This document shows, piece by piece, positions 1 through 14,400 of a stretch of DNA of 64,000 nt. The DNA is taken from NCBI RefSeq assembly GCF_001039355.2, contig NW_019775452.1:242646-306645 (forward strand), written 5' to 3'. Each line of letters opens with the position of its first letter. Positions within the stretch are counted from its first letter, which is position 1. The notes below the pieces were generated by a model. It was not told the DNA's origin, ran no database searches, and saw only the letters and a program-made list of their open reading frames with translations. Position numbers and translations under genes: made by a program. Origin of the DNA: Lingula anatina. Taxonomy: Eukaryota; Brachiopoda; Lingulata; Lingulida; Lingulidae.

Positions 1-316
1 ATAGAGGCTATATACTTGTTCACCCAAACCTTAAATACCCCCTTGCAATATTTATAAGGGGGCAACTTCATTCAAAGCATCACAGGCTTACAGTAACAAG
101 TGCAATTTAAACTTATCAACTCATAATGGTTTTAAAAAATTATCATTATAAATATGAAGATTAAAAATAAAAAAGTCTAAAGAATTAATAAACCTGACCA
201 AAATTATCCTGCTTTCTAAAGCACTTGATGGAAAATTGGTACAACTCCATGTGATAAGAATACAGGCTTGAATTACAATCAACATTACATCATGATTACA
301 CAGCATTCCGCTTAAA
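1..316 (-). other. Presumed 3' UTR of OSER1
   Basis: This AT-rich stretch lies directly downstream of the OSER1 stop codon, on the minus strand, and runs to the window edge. No open frame here has coding character. I did not see a clear polyadenylation hexamer for the minus strand, so the transcript may end beyond the left edge. The assignment as UTR is inference from position only. Confidence 0.4.
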
Positions 317-1984
<1,668 letters not shown>

Positions 1985-2604
1985 TGCCGACCTGAAACTA
2001 AAAAGCTAGAAATGAACTGCGTATCTTGAGTTATTTCCTGAGGGTAATTAGTTGATCTAATCATGTACAAGTGATTGCTATGTTATCAGACATGATTAGA
2101 TCTTCATTCAACAACAACAATAAGTCTTGAAGTATTCCAATGTTGATTGTTGTTGTCGCTGACTCACAGTCACTGAACGTTCCAAGATGGCAACATTCCA
2201 TCTCAATTTTACAGATTGTAAATCCGAAAGATAAAAACAATATAAACCAATTGAATTTTAAGTGTTAGATTAACAGATTTTAGTTGAAATATTCATTGTT
2301 TTACAAATAAAAAACTAAACTCACCTCTCAATTAAGTTGTTGATGTAATTATGTCACGCAATCTGACTTGATCAACGCTGTAGCATTCTTGTGTTGTACG
2401 TCATCATTATTTCCGAAAAGGAATAACATGGAATAGCAGAATTTTTCATTAAAACGTTTACTCATATATAAAAACTATTTGACATCATAATAAAATAAAT
2501 CACACCAACAGTGACAATATTGATTCAAGATAATCAAAATTTATGCTAGTTGTATAGAATAATTTTATTCCGCTTGCAGCCTTATTTTTTACGAGCCCTT
2601 TCAC
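1985..2604. promoter_or_regulatory. Head-to-head promoter interval of OSER1 and MTDH
   Basis: This 620-bp gap separates two start codons that point away from each other, so it must hold both promoters and the 5' UTRs. A YY1-like core (AAGATGGCAAC, near 2183) is visible. No TATA box is evident. The rest is AT-rich without recognised elements. Confidence 0.5.
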
Positions 2605-4079
2605 ATGAACACAAGTTTCGATGACGCTAATGAAGGCTGCGACGTCAGCAGACAGTCAGTCCATGTCTTCACAGCTGTGCCCTGTTTAGCCACCGTTTTA
2701 GTCTTTTTCTGTGACAGCATGGAGCTGTCGGAGGTGGTGACACTACAATATGCGGCTCCTGTAGCTGGTGTTCTTTTTTGTGCTCTTTTAGTATTGATCT
2801 TTGGATTCAAATCTCCCGTCCAGCCTCCAAGTTTTGACTTCGAATACGAAGAAAAGAAGTCTCAGAAGAAACAGAAGAAGCAAAAGGTAACAAGTGGTTA
2901 TAACAGAATAAGAGCTTTGATTCTATGTCCCAAGAATAGCGATATATATATTTAGTTTAAATGCAACCATGCACTTCATTTTGAAATCATATTCTAGTGG
3001 TGACAAATCGAGTCACATATGGCAAGTCATGTGAATCGACACACCGGCAAATCCCGAAACCCGAGTGGAGTAATTGTAGAGTTAATTCAGATTGAGATTG
3101 ATGATATAATTCACTTTGCGGTTTGTGTCCATGCCACTTAATTTTATGGAAATAACTTGTTTTTTTTCAAGCTTATTTTATTTTTTGAAGTATTTTGTGG
3201 AGATAAAGAAATTGAATAATTTAGAGCTTTTTCATATGGTTATATTGACAAAATATTTGGATTGTGAACAATATTTGATGCTTCTTTAAATTATAAGGAA
3301 ATATCTTTTTTTATCTGAGGAAGAGAGATACACCTGGTAATATATGCAATACACATAAGTTTGTCATTTATCAGTATCAGTATACATGCACTTCAATATT
3401 CATTAAGAAGCTGTTCAACTACAAACTAAATTACTGAAAAATGCATGACAAAAATCAACTATGGATTAAAACATTGCATTGCCTTTTTATATTTTTCAAG
3501 AAATCCACAAGTAACGGACATGTTCCAACAGAAAGCAACCAGGACCCCAACAAGGTGTCGCCACCTCAACCCACATCCAAGCAGGATCAGCAAACAAATA
3601 AGCAGCCAACACTGCAGAATAAAGTAAAGGTAAAAAAAAATGGTTTATAATCCAGTATCTGGTAATCTGTAAAGATTATTTCAGCTGATAAAATGGCATT
3701 ATTTTTCTTTGATATAGTGGTTTGTTTCAGTTCAAGTTGACAAAGACCTTTCAATAAGTGAATGGTGAAGTGGACTTTCACATTTGAAAATATGTGGCAG
3801 CATTAGTGTTTTGGTTTATTGTCGTAATGTTTTAAATTGGAACTTACCTGTGGTATTTTAAATCAAACACATTACAAGAGGTAGTTTGCATTGTTCTGCT
3901 TAATTGGTTATTGTGTATGTCAGAAAAGTAATCAGTTGGCATTTAACTTGACTGCAGGGTAAAAAAGCTGCTGCCACAAACTCAAAAGCCAACCACAAAA
4001 CTGAGACCAGTGCAAGCAAACCAGAGGTCACAGAAGAGGATGGTTAGTGCACATGGCTAGACCACTCACACATACACAT

Positions 4080-4113
<34 letters not shown>

Positions 4114-5998
4114 CATAAACTTCTCCATGGTAATAGTGCTCACACCCTGAAACATTTATGATAAAAAGACCGGGATTTGTTCAAAATAATTGAAATTTTC
4201 TCTTAAATTTTTTAAAGCATTCATATTGATTTAAGCAAACAGAAATATTGGAAACCTTTAATTTCATTCAATTTAATAATTTTTATGGGCAATTTTAGTT
4301 GGAGAATGGACGACACAACTGTCTCGCAAAGATAAGAAACTGCGTGTTAATAAGAAGGAAGATGGTGCAAAGGGTGACAGTGCTGAGTCAGTCAGTGTAG
4401 AATTGCAGGGACAAGGGGATAAGAAAAAGAAGGAGGAGCCCAGCAGCACAACACCCAAGTCTGCTAAGTCAAAGAAAGAGAAGAAACAGGTGTGAATATT
4501 TGACTTATCTAAGTGATCTGTGGTATTGATGCATATCTTGTCGAAAGAGTCCTTGTAAGTCAGATTTGTTGCTCCCTTTTTTGATATATCTGTATCCTCA
4601 AAGTATTTCAGTTTAGATGAATATTTCCACACTGTTGATATTGATAATGGTTACTAAAAGTTGTCCATTTTAGGAAAAGAAGGATGCTAGCAAGCAAGAA
4701 ACAGAGACAAAACCACTAAAAACGGAAGAGGTTGTGGTAAGTCTTCATATAGTGTACAGTGTTGTGTGTTAAACAGATATACCTGACAATGGTGTCTTAT
4801 ATCCAGACTTTCATAACAGTCATATTTGTTTGTTTTTATTATAATATTGGCAGTGTATTCCATAATCAAATAAAGCAATGTGGTGAATGTCAGTTGACTC
4901 TTTCATTGGACATTACTTTTAAATATTAGGCCAAGGTTGTAGATGAAACAGAGTTCCATGAAGTCAGTAACAAGAAAACAAAACCAACTGCTAAGCAGAA
5001 AGAAGCCAAGGCTGCTGCAGCTCAATCCACACCAGCTGATGAAAAGCCAGTGAAAGACAAGAGTACAGAGGATGTAGGAGAAAGTCCTAAAGCTTCTCAA
5101 ACACCAAAGAAAAAGAATAAGAAGCAGCAGTCTCATCAAAATGAAGCAGCAGTGAGTAATGCATTTCTTCTTGATGTGTTGATAAGTTTGATAAAATATG
5201 TTCTTAAAAAGTAATCCCCGATGTCAATATTCATTTTCTGTTGAATGTTTCTTGAGAGGTTTGAGTTTAGATGAAATTTGATGCTTTGACACATTTTATT
5301 TTATATGTTTTATACATTTGATAATCTTTGTGTCTTAGTTCTTTTGGATCACAAATGATAAATTCTTTTTATTATTTTTCATTGCTTCTACTTTTTTCTT
5401 GTGTAGGATGCTACATTATCTAGTCCATCGTCTCCAAGTGGCCAAGCCCAAGTGCCAAAAAAAGGTGCTGACTCCAAAACTAGTCTCAGCAACCAACAAA
5501 ATGATACAAAAGGTAAGTTATTTTCTGATTTATAATTAATGCATTTACATATACCTTTTAAGACACCCTGGAACTTAGGTAAGAAATAACATGCCTGTCA
5601 CAATAGCCACTGAATTGTATAAAAATTGCTAGTATAACTATAAGAGATTTTTGTTTCTTTTTTGTTTATTATAGGTGCTAGCAATACAACTGAATCTAGC
5701 ACTAAAACAGAAAGTGTTATCGCATCAAGTACTGATGACAGCAAGGTCAACTTCGATGAGCTTGGAGGAGAAAGTAAGTTTACAGTGCAGTCAAGAAATT
5801 AACATATCTGAGAAGAAATTTTTAATGTCACAGGTTTTTATGGTCAGGGTAGATTTTTAAAACTTACACTAATGTATTACACAATTCTTCAGTGCTATGA
5901 TCTTGTAGAACATAAATATATTTCTTTCTGTTGTAGGTAATGATTGGTTGGAGGCAAAGCCACAGAAAAAGAAGAAGAAAGCCAGAAGGGAAAATTAA
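2605..5998 (+). CDS. MTDH: Metadherin/LYRIC (AEG-1) homologue, 9 coding exons
   Basis: Exons are 2605..2886, 3501..3629, 3958..4042, 4299..4489, 4674..4736, 4930..5151, 5407..5512, 5675..5773 and 5937..5998, giving 412 residues (human 582). Near the N-terminus there is one membrane segment at about residues 50-68 (YAAPVAGVLFCALLVLIFGF). It is followed by a lysine-rich, low-complexity cytosolic tail. Two blocks identify the family: GEWTTQLSRKDKK matches human GAWETKISHREKR, and the end DWLEAKPQKKKKKARREN matches human SWESPKQIKKKKKARRET. MTDH is an ER and nuclear-envelope membrane scaffold that binds RNA and SND1 in mammals. The paired tryptophans of the mammalian SND1-binding segment are not seen. 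The start could instead be the ATG at 2719, which would put the membrane segment at residues 12-30. Confidence 0.85.
4081..4111. repeat. (CA)n microsatellite in MTDH intron 3
   Basis: A run of about 15 uninterrupted CA units lies in the intron just after the third MTDH exon. It is a plain dinucleotide repeat and probably length-polymorphic. Confidence 0.95.
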
Positions 5999-7880
5999 TT
6001 TTTTCTTTTTTTTTTTTTTTTTATGAAATAAGAATGTGAAACATTCTATTAAATCCAGGAAAGCATCACTTACAAACATTCCTTGTTCAGGGGACATGTG
6101 AACCCCATCAGGGCAGTTCAGCATTACAGTATCAATCCAATTCATTTCAGAGCTAGTGGTTTTGAAAAAAAAATCAGTCCAATTGTTACGAAGTAGAATT
6201 AATGGAAAGTCGTAAAGGGAAGTTAATAAGCTGTAATTGATGCATGGTGATTAAGGTCACATTTTGATCACTGTTGTGTCTCCACCTACTGTAACAGTAT
6301 AAGTGGATTTGTTAGGAGTGTGTTGCAGTGGTAAAGACTTAATGTTGAATTGGGTGCTGGTTGGTTGAATGCCAAAGATAGTAGTGGACTCTATTGGATG
6401 TCAAACTGGATGTGTTGGTACAGGTTGTTTGAAACATTGAGCTGAAATTTACTTAGTATATCAAAATGATAATGTAAGGCTATGTAGCTGAACCAGTGGG
6501 TCACCCCTTATGGTTATATAGCTCACACCACTGTGTGTAGGCCTTGCAGCATGTTGAGGACTGAGCATGTATTTATAATTATAAATTGTTTCATTTTGAA
6601 ATTTTAAAGAAAGGGAGGTAAAGGGGAGGAAATATTCAATGTATTTTACTAATCTTCAATTATTATTTTTGGAAGGACTGTTGTCATTTGGCTTGTATCT
6701 TGCCACAATATGGTCTTGAAAATGGTAATTTTCAGACTGAAGGCTGTGATGTTATGAATTTTCACATATAAATGCTGAACAAGCCACAGAGTATTGTTAA
6801 GAAATGATTTAAATATGTAAAATTCCACATTGTTGTATAGGACCAGTTGAAATGAAAAATGATTTGTTATATTTATTGGCTCAGAATGCTGGAGTACGAT
6901 CTACCTTTTTAAAATATCAGTGTTAAAAAGATTAAACAGAATATTAGTCTGTAACCCTCTAAATATTTTATTAATAGTATAAGAATCTAAAAAATTAGAT
7001 AGTACAGATGGTTATTTTGGATGAGAATAATCCCAGGGCTATAAGCCAAACTATATTATTAATCTTTTTGGGGGCACTGCACAAATCCACCCTTATTCCT
7101 CAAATTTAGTAGCATTTACTCCTTTGGCTGGCAGAATAGTGGTTGTCCAACTTTTCTTTTGTATATTTGTGAATATGCATACTGTTACTTGTCATATCTT
7201 AGACAAAGGCTCAAATTTCTTTCAATAAGAAATTTCCTTTAAGGTATCTGTTAAGGTAAGATTTGTTTTTTAGGTGCTCTTGTTTTGATCTAGAGTGTCC
7301 CAACTTACAGGCTTTCTGGAAGAACTTGGTCATGTTGGGTGGATGTTCTTCATGCCATGTGAAACACAAAGAGAGAAAATGTTGCTGGTAGATAATATAT
7401 TAATTGAGCTCAAGTTGATTTTACATTGGTCTCTGTAGACTTGGTAATGGTTGATCCTCAAGTTAGTCATAGATTTTGTCTGCAGGGTATGATACTACTG
7501 TGTAAAGGGTGAAGGGGACTAATATTTCAAGTATTAATACTTGGCAGTTGGGGTTCAGTGCTTATGTGATGCATTTAATTAAGGTCAGATTAGTTTGTAG
7601 GTAGTATACTACTTTATTTGTATATAAACACTATGGCACCTTTTATGCTTAATGATAAGTCTATAAGTGAAACAATTAGACCTATTTGGTTACAGTTGAA
7701 AGTGCAGTCAAGTCATTATGTAGGTTACATTTTTTGTGGAAAATCCCACAATTTCAGTGCTAGAATATTGGGCAAGGCAATTTTAAAAACTTTTCAGAGT
7801 AATCTGAAGATGTCAATGCAGCAGTTTGCCATTTTGTACTGTACATGATTAGCAGTAATAAAACAAGTGAACTGCATATG
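5999..7880 (+). other. Presumed long 3' UTR of MTDH
   Basis: No supported gene lies in these 1.9 kb downstream of the MTDH stop. A T-rich run starts right after the stop codon. A canonical AATAAA at about 7858 is a plausible polyadenylation signal and would give a long 3' UTR, as in vertebrate MTDH. The open frames here lack coding character. UTR status is inference; transcript data would settle it. Confidence 0.5.
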
Positions 7881-8451
7881 AAGTTTAAGTTCTTCACCTG
7901 TGGACGTCTTTGAATTGCTTCTAAGAATTCACTTCCAGTAATGGAACCCTCCAAATTTCTGACTAAGAGCCCTTTGTGTGAGAATTTAGTCAACTCTTGT
8001 ATCTGGCAACTAGGAATTAATTTTTGGACAAACTTTTTTGCCATATTAATGTGATCTTCACATACAGTTTGTTCTCATTTGGTGGCAGATTGCTAATACT
8101 GGGAGGTTGACCTTGGACCTAAATGGGCAAATAAGGCATTCTCTATTCTTTAATCAAAAAAATAATGGTGTTCGAGAAACAAAGCTTTTGTTAACAATCA
8201 CATTTATTTTTAAGTTCCCCAATTCGCTGTTTCACATCAAAATGAAGAAATCATCTAAAAACAGTAAATATTTGTCTCTGTTAAAACTTGGTGCAATCTA
8301 GACCTTCTGGAGTATTGCACCTAATCCTTGAATTCAGTATCTAAGATTTCTTTTTATCGAGCTTATGCTGGGATAAAAGTCAACGTTGCTATCTTCTATA
8401 TGTAGCCTCTGCCCCCTGTCCATGGAGTGTCCATTTAAAATGGTCATGGCT
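7881..8451 (-). other. Presumed 3' UTR of HBS1L
   Basis: This interval lies between the MTDH polyadenylation signal and the HBS1L stop codon. On the minus strand an AATAAA is present at about 8201-8206, some 250 bp after the stop, so HBS1L transcripts probably end near 8180. The two genes are therefore convergent with little or no overlap. Confidence 0.5.
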
Positions 8452-11400
8452 CTAACCCATATTTGCTTTGCTCTCAATGATCTAGAAACGGAAAAGAAAT
8501 GTATTGTTTTATAAAGCGTTATATATAAAAATAATTTAAATCTTGTTATATGAACAATATAAAATACATAGAGTGAAGTGCCACATAACACAGTGATGGA
8601 TTTCATCAAAAGAAAATTATAATACATATGAGGAAAACTTACTTCTGTGACTAGACCAGCAGCTATGGTCATGCCGCTGTAACGTAGCATAAATCTACCC
8701 AGATCTTTGTAATCTCTGAACATTTCTATGCATATTGGCCGTCCCACTTCTATCTCAATCACGGCATTCATGTTCTTAGTTAAGCACCTGAATAAAATAT
8801 TAAAACAGCAAGTGTTAATCATTAACACAAAGTAAACATGAACATCTGCTGGAATATTATCTGGGAATAAAAGCAATTATATGATTATTCTTCATTTATC
8901 ACCTCTTACATTGTATTAAAAAAAGGATCATGATAATGTTTGGCATTTCCTTTACCTTGGTTTTTTCTTAACAACCTCCCCTGTTGATTTGTGTAATTGA
9001 CTAATCAGTTTTCTGATGGTGGCAGGCTCATTCAAAGTTTGGTAGTGGAGAACAACCTTTTTGAAAAAGGGAAAAATAATCTGAATTACTTGAAGACAAT
9101 AGCATTATAAAACTCCATGAACAAAAAGTACATCCTAAACTTCGAGAACTCGTACAGTAACTGTCAAAAATTATTGGTAAATTTTAATCTTCATTTAAAG
9201 CTTTCAACATTACTACCACTCACCGGAAAACCTTTAGTTATTGGCACTTCAATGTTAAAGATGACCACTCTCGCTTTTATTCTTGTTGCTGACTTAATTG
9301 GGTTGGCGGGGTCACAAAGGATACTCCCTGAAGGTAAACAGGAAAGTATTAAACACGTCTTAACTTAATCAATTTCCTAAGATGGTTTAATATTTAACTT
9401 CCTATACCAGAACTTAAACTTGGAAAACAGACAAGAAATATTACTTAAGATCATTTTCTATTAGGCACTTTATTTCTCAAAACAATTCATGCTTTCTGAT
9501 ACACTTCACATTAATACAATCCTGAGCTACACAAATTTCCCTCTTATTGTTTTGCTCAGAACATTTTATATTGAGCTTTCATTCCAATCAAGTATATCAA
9601 AATGACACACTCTTTGTGCCTATGCTCAGTCTTACCTATGTGCACATTGGACATATCAATCCCAGTAACAGTGACAATAGCATTGTCACCAGCTAAGGCA
9701 CAGGGACATAGCACTTCATCAATGGTCACACCTGTAAATAAACATTTATTTCTTCAGTTCAGCAATCACTACAGAAACTGGACTTGCTGGACATTTCTTT
9801 TCTAATATGTATGATCAGTTCTGTTCATACTGATCTAGCAAAGGAGCATTATTTACATCTGTTGCATGCAAAATGTTTAACTAAATGTATATAAACACAC
9901 ACACACACACATACAAATATTTGAGATGACATATATTTTTTAACCAATAGTATTATGTAGAAGTCCAAGTAAATGGCATACTTTTATATTCAGTAGGTGT
10001 TGAAGGCAAAATGGTATAGATTTGTCTAAAAAGTTCAAACTGGTTCTTAAATTAATATCGACTTTAATGTTAACTGAAATAAGCACAACATGCACACTCA
10101 TTGAATTTGAAATATGAAACACCAAGTGTCTACATTAAAATTATTTGACAGAACTGTCTGGTGACTCACTTTTTACAGTGGCAGTTTCTCCTGCTGGCAT
10201 TACAACCACCTTGTCTCCCGCCTGCACACTACCAGCCTCCAGACGACCACTGATGGAGAACCCACTCCCCATCCCTTTGAACACATCGGAAACACACATC
10301 CTAAATGGTTTGTTTACCAGGCGCTCTGGGGCTTTGAATTTATCTGGAAAGTAACAAAATGTATTTTTGAAAGTTACCTTCAATGATTGCCATGATTGCT
10401 ACTCTTTTTTTGATACAACTATATCATTTGTGAAACAAAAGGCACAGAGCACTTGTTGTGTGTCACATTCCTCACCTATCTGTTCTAATAATGTGGGACC
10501 CTTGTACCATTCCTGGAGCTTAGCCTCTGTTACCCTGGTTAGGTTTTCACCTCCAAGACCGCTGCAGGGAATAAAGCTCAATTCAGCCTCTTTAAACCCT
10601 GCCTGTTTCAGAAATTGTTTCATCTTCTGGGTTACTTCATCAAATCTTTTCCTTGACCATTCAATTGTGTCCATCTTGTTGACCACTACAGCAAGCTGCG
10701 ATACGCCTGATTGAAAACAAATGTGGATAATTTAGATGGAAAGTCTTCTAAAGTATTTAATCAGAAGTACAAAATAAATGACCGATTCTTTTCTGTTTTT
10801 GCAATAAATGTAAAATTGCATTCAATGATAAAAGGACATACAGTATGCATGTGTAGACATGAGAGGGTATCAAGATTCCAAGTAAATTGTAAGTGTAAAC
10901 TAAGTTACTCATTATATCATAATATCAAGCAGCTCATGAAACAATTTCTACTAAATCTAAAAAAAAANNNNNNNNNNNNNNNNNNNNNNNNNNNNNNNNN
11001 NNNNNNNNNNNNNNNNNNNNNNNNNNNNNNNNNNNNNNNNNNNNNNNNNNNNNNNNNNNNNNNNNNNNNNNNNNNNNNNNNNNNNNNNNNNNNNNNNNNN
11101 NNNNNNNNNNNNNNNNNNNNNNNNNNNNNNNNNNNNNNNNNNNNNNNNNNNNNNNNNNNNNNNNNNNNNNNNNNNNNNNNNNNNNNNNNNNNNNNNNNNN
11201 NNNNNNNNNNNNNNNNNNNNNNNNNNNNNNNNNNNNNNNNNNNNNNNNNNNNNNNNNNNNNNNNNNNNNNNNNNNNNNNNNNNNNNNNNNNNNNNNNNNN
11301 NNNNNNNNNNNNNNNNNNNNNNNNNNNNNNNNNNNNNNNNNNNNNNNNNNNNNNNNNNNNNNNNNNNNNNNNNNNNNNNNNNNNNNNNNNNNNNNNNNNN

Positions 11401-14400
11401 NNNNNNNNNNCTAAAAAAAAAAAAAAAAAAAAAAAAAATAGAAAAAAAAAAGTGTTCAGTACAATAATTGTTGATAAACACAATCTTATTTTGGCCTCTT
11501 GATATATGGTGACTTACCTAAAGACCTGACTAAAAGGGCATGTTCTCTGGTTTGACCACCAGCTTCAAAGCCAGTTTCAAACTCTCCTTTGGTGGCATTC
11601 ACAACCATAATTGCTACATCAGCTTGAGCAGCACCTAAATGATTCAGAATGACAAGTAAAAACCTAGACAAGACTGGGAAAATATAATTAACAAAATGAT
11701 TATGGAAAAGCTAGATTTAAGAGAAAAAGGAAGAATTTTCAAGAAAATTTTCATATTTTATACATCAGCATAGAGAAATATATTTAACTTTCCTAAAAAA
11801 CCCTTAAGCCGGGCTCCCAATAAAACTTGACGTATTTTAAATATATGAGTCAATTTAAAGAAATCAAAATACAATAATCTACATTTTAACATTAACTTCA
11901 GTATTTTCAGTATCAAAATGCAATAACATAAATTTAACAAATATTTGGCATTTTTATTGAAAGAATTATCTGGATTAAAATGGTCCTGTGACGTGTCTTT
12001 GATCTGTAAATTGCTTTTATTCTATACCTGTTATCATATTGGGAATAAAATCTTTATGTCCTGGTGCATCTAGCAGGGTAACTATCCTGTTGTCAGTCTC
12101 AAATCTGGTTTGAGCTATATCCATTGTGACACCACGGCTCCTACAATAAAGAGAGGAATAAAATTAAATAAAGTTTAAAAATACATAAAAATTGACATTT
12201 AAAACTTATCTGATCTTAAACCATTTAGGTAAAAGAGCTACATTTTCCCTGTTTTCATTTAAACTAGATTTGTATATCATTNTGATGTGTCACATTCCTC
12301 ACCTATCTGTTCTAATAATGTGGGACCCTTGTACCATTCCTGGAGCTTAGCCTCTGTTACCCTGGTTAGGTTTTCACCTCCAAGACCACTGCAGGGAATA
12401 AAGCTCAATTCAGCCTCTTTAAACCCTGCCTGTTTCAGAAATTGTTTCATCTTCTGGGTTACTTCATCAAATCTTTTCCTTGACCATTCAATTGTGTCCA
12501 TTTTGTTGACCACTACAGCAAGCTGCGATACGCCTGATTGAAAACAAATGTGGATAATTTAGATGGAAAGTCTTCTAAAGTATTTAATCAAAAGTTCAAA
12601 ATAAATGACCGATTCTTTTCTGTTTTTGCAATAAATGTAAAAGTGCATTCAATGATAAAAGGACATACAGTATGCATGTGTAGACATGAGAGGGTACCAA
12701 GATTCCAAGTAAATTGTAAGTGTAAACTAAATTACTGCTTATATCATAATATCAAGCAGGTCATGAAACAATTTCTACTAAATCTAAAAAAAAATGTGTT
12801 AAGTACTATAATTGTTGATAAACATAATCTTATTTTGGCCTCTTGATGTATGGTGACTTACCTAAAGACCTGACTAAAAGGGCATGTTCTCTGGTTTGAC
12901 CACCAGCTTCAAAGCCAGTTTCAAACTCTCCTTTGGTGGCATTCACAACCATAATTGCTACATCAGCTTGAGCAGCACCTAAATGATTCAGAATGACAAG
13001 TAAAAACCTAGACAAGACTGGGAAAATATAATTAACAAAATGATTATGGAAAAGCTAGATTTAAGAGAAAAAGGAAGAATTTTCAAGAAAATTTTCATAT
13101 TTTATACATCAGCATAGAGAAATATATTTAACTTTTCTAAAAAACCCTTAATCCGGGCTCCCAATAAAACTTGACATGTATTTCAAATATATGAGTCAAT
13201 TTAAAGAAATCAAAATACAATAATCTACATTTTAACATTAACTTCAGTATTTTCAGTATCAAAATGCAATAACATAAATTTAACAAATATTTGGCATTTT
13301 TATTGAAAGAATTATCTGGATTAAAATGGTCCTGTGACGTGTCTTTGATCTGTAAATTGCTTTTATTCTATACCTGTTATCATATTGGGAATAAAATCTT
13401 TATGTCCTGGTGCATCTAGCAGGGTAACTATCCTGTTGTCAGTCTCAAATCTGGTTTGAGCTATATCCATTGTGACACCACGGCTCCTACAATAAAGAGA
13501 GGAATAAAATTTTTAAAAGTTAAAAAATACATAAAAATTAACATTTAAAACTTATCTGATCTTAAACCATTTAGGTAAAAGAGCTACATTTTCCCCGTTT
13601 TTATTTAAACTAGATTTGTATATCATTAAAAAGTAAACAAATCCTACCACCAAATGCATTCATTTTTACAATTTCTGGTTTGTCAAGAGTGCTAAAACCT
13701 ATTTTCTTAAGGTTTCTTCATAACTCTTGCTGTGCCACACCTACCTCTCTTCCTCTGTTTCATCAAGGACCCAAGCATATGCAAACGATGCTTTGCCTAT
13801 CTTCTTTGAATCCTGTTCATACTTGTGCATAAGTTTCTTGTTCACAAAACCAAGTTGATACAGAAGATGACCCATCAGAGTGCTTTTGCCTGCATCCACA
13901 TGACCTGGAGGCATAAAAATAATAAAATGGGTGAATTTAAAAAAGGACACAATTTGCAATTTCATCACATATCAATATTTCACCAAATATGCTGGTTTTT
14001 TAAATTTATTTATTTATTTATTTTTTTTACAATCCTACATATCTTCAAAACTAAAGTAACAGTAACCACTTTACAGTTTGTTATGGTGAGATGAATTCTT
14101 TTGTAATCTTGGTTTAAATAACCTATGCCAACAAAAACTATAAATCAAAGCTTGCTGTCTACACCACAATACTGCCATTTCTCAACTTTAACAGACATAA
14201 TTTAGACTTACCAATGACAACCAAATTTAGCAATTCCTTTCCTGTTTTTCTTTTCTCTATCTCTTTTTGGACATCAACTTTATCCTGTTTGGTCCTAGAA
14301 CAAAATTAGTTAAAGAAAAAATCATATCCTCAAATTAATATTGTACCATTTTAAACACAACCTAGCCTTTTTTCTTTAAAACGAATAACTTTCAGCCAGG

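Noticed and set aside
5864-6145. Minus-strand 93-codon ORF at the MTDH 3' end
   Set aside because: It is antisense to the lysine-rich last exon and the T-run; no splice sites or homology are seen.
8334-8876. 180-codon minus-strand ORF
   Set aside because: It is HBS1L exon 17 read through into introns on both sides; the spliced frame explains it.
10711-11502. 263-codon ORF and its antisense partners through the N run
   Set aside because: Most of the translation is unknown residues from the gap; the rest is intron sequence and poly-A.
12277-12846. Plus-strand ORFs over HBS1L exon 12 (both copies)
   Set aside because: They run antisense to well-conserved GTPase exons and have no splice or start support.
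10476-13486. Genuine tandem exon duplication in HBS1L
   Set aside because: Copies differ like alleles, a lone N marks the join, and using both would frameshift the GTPase.
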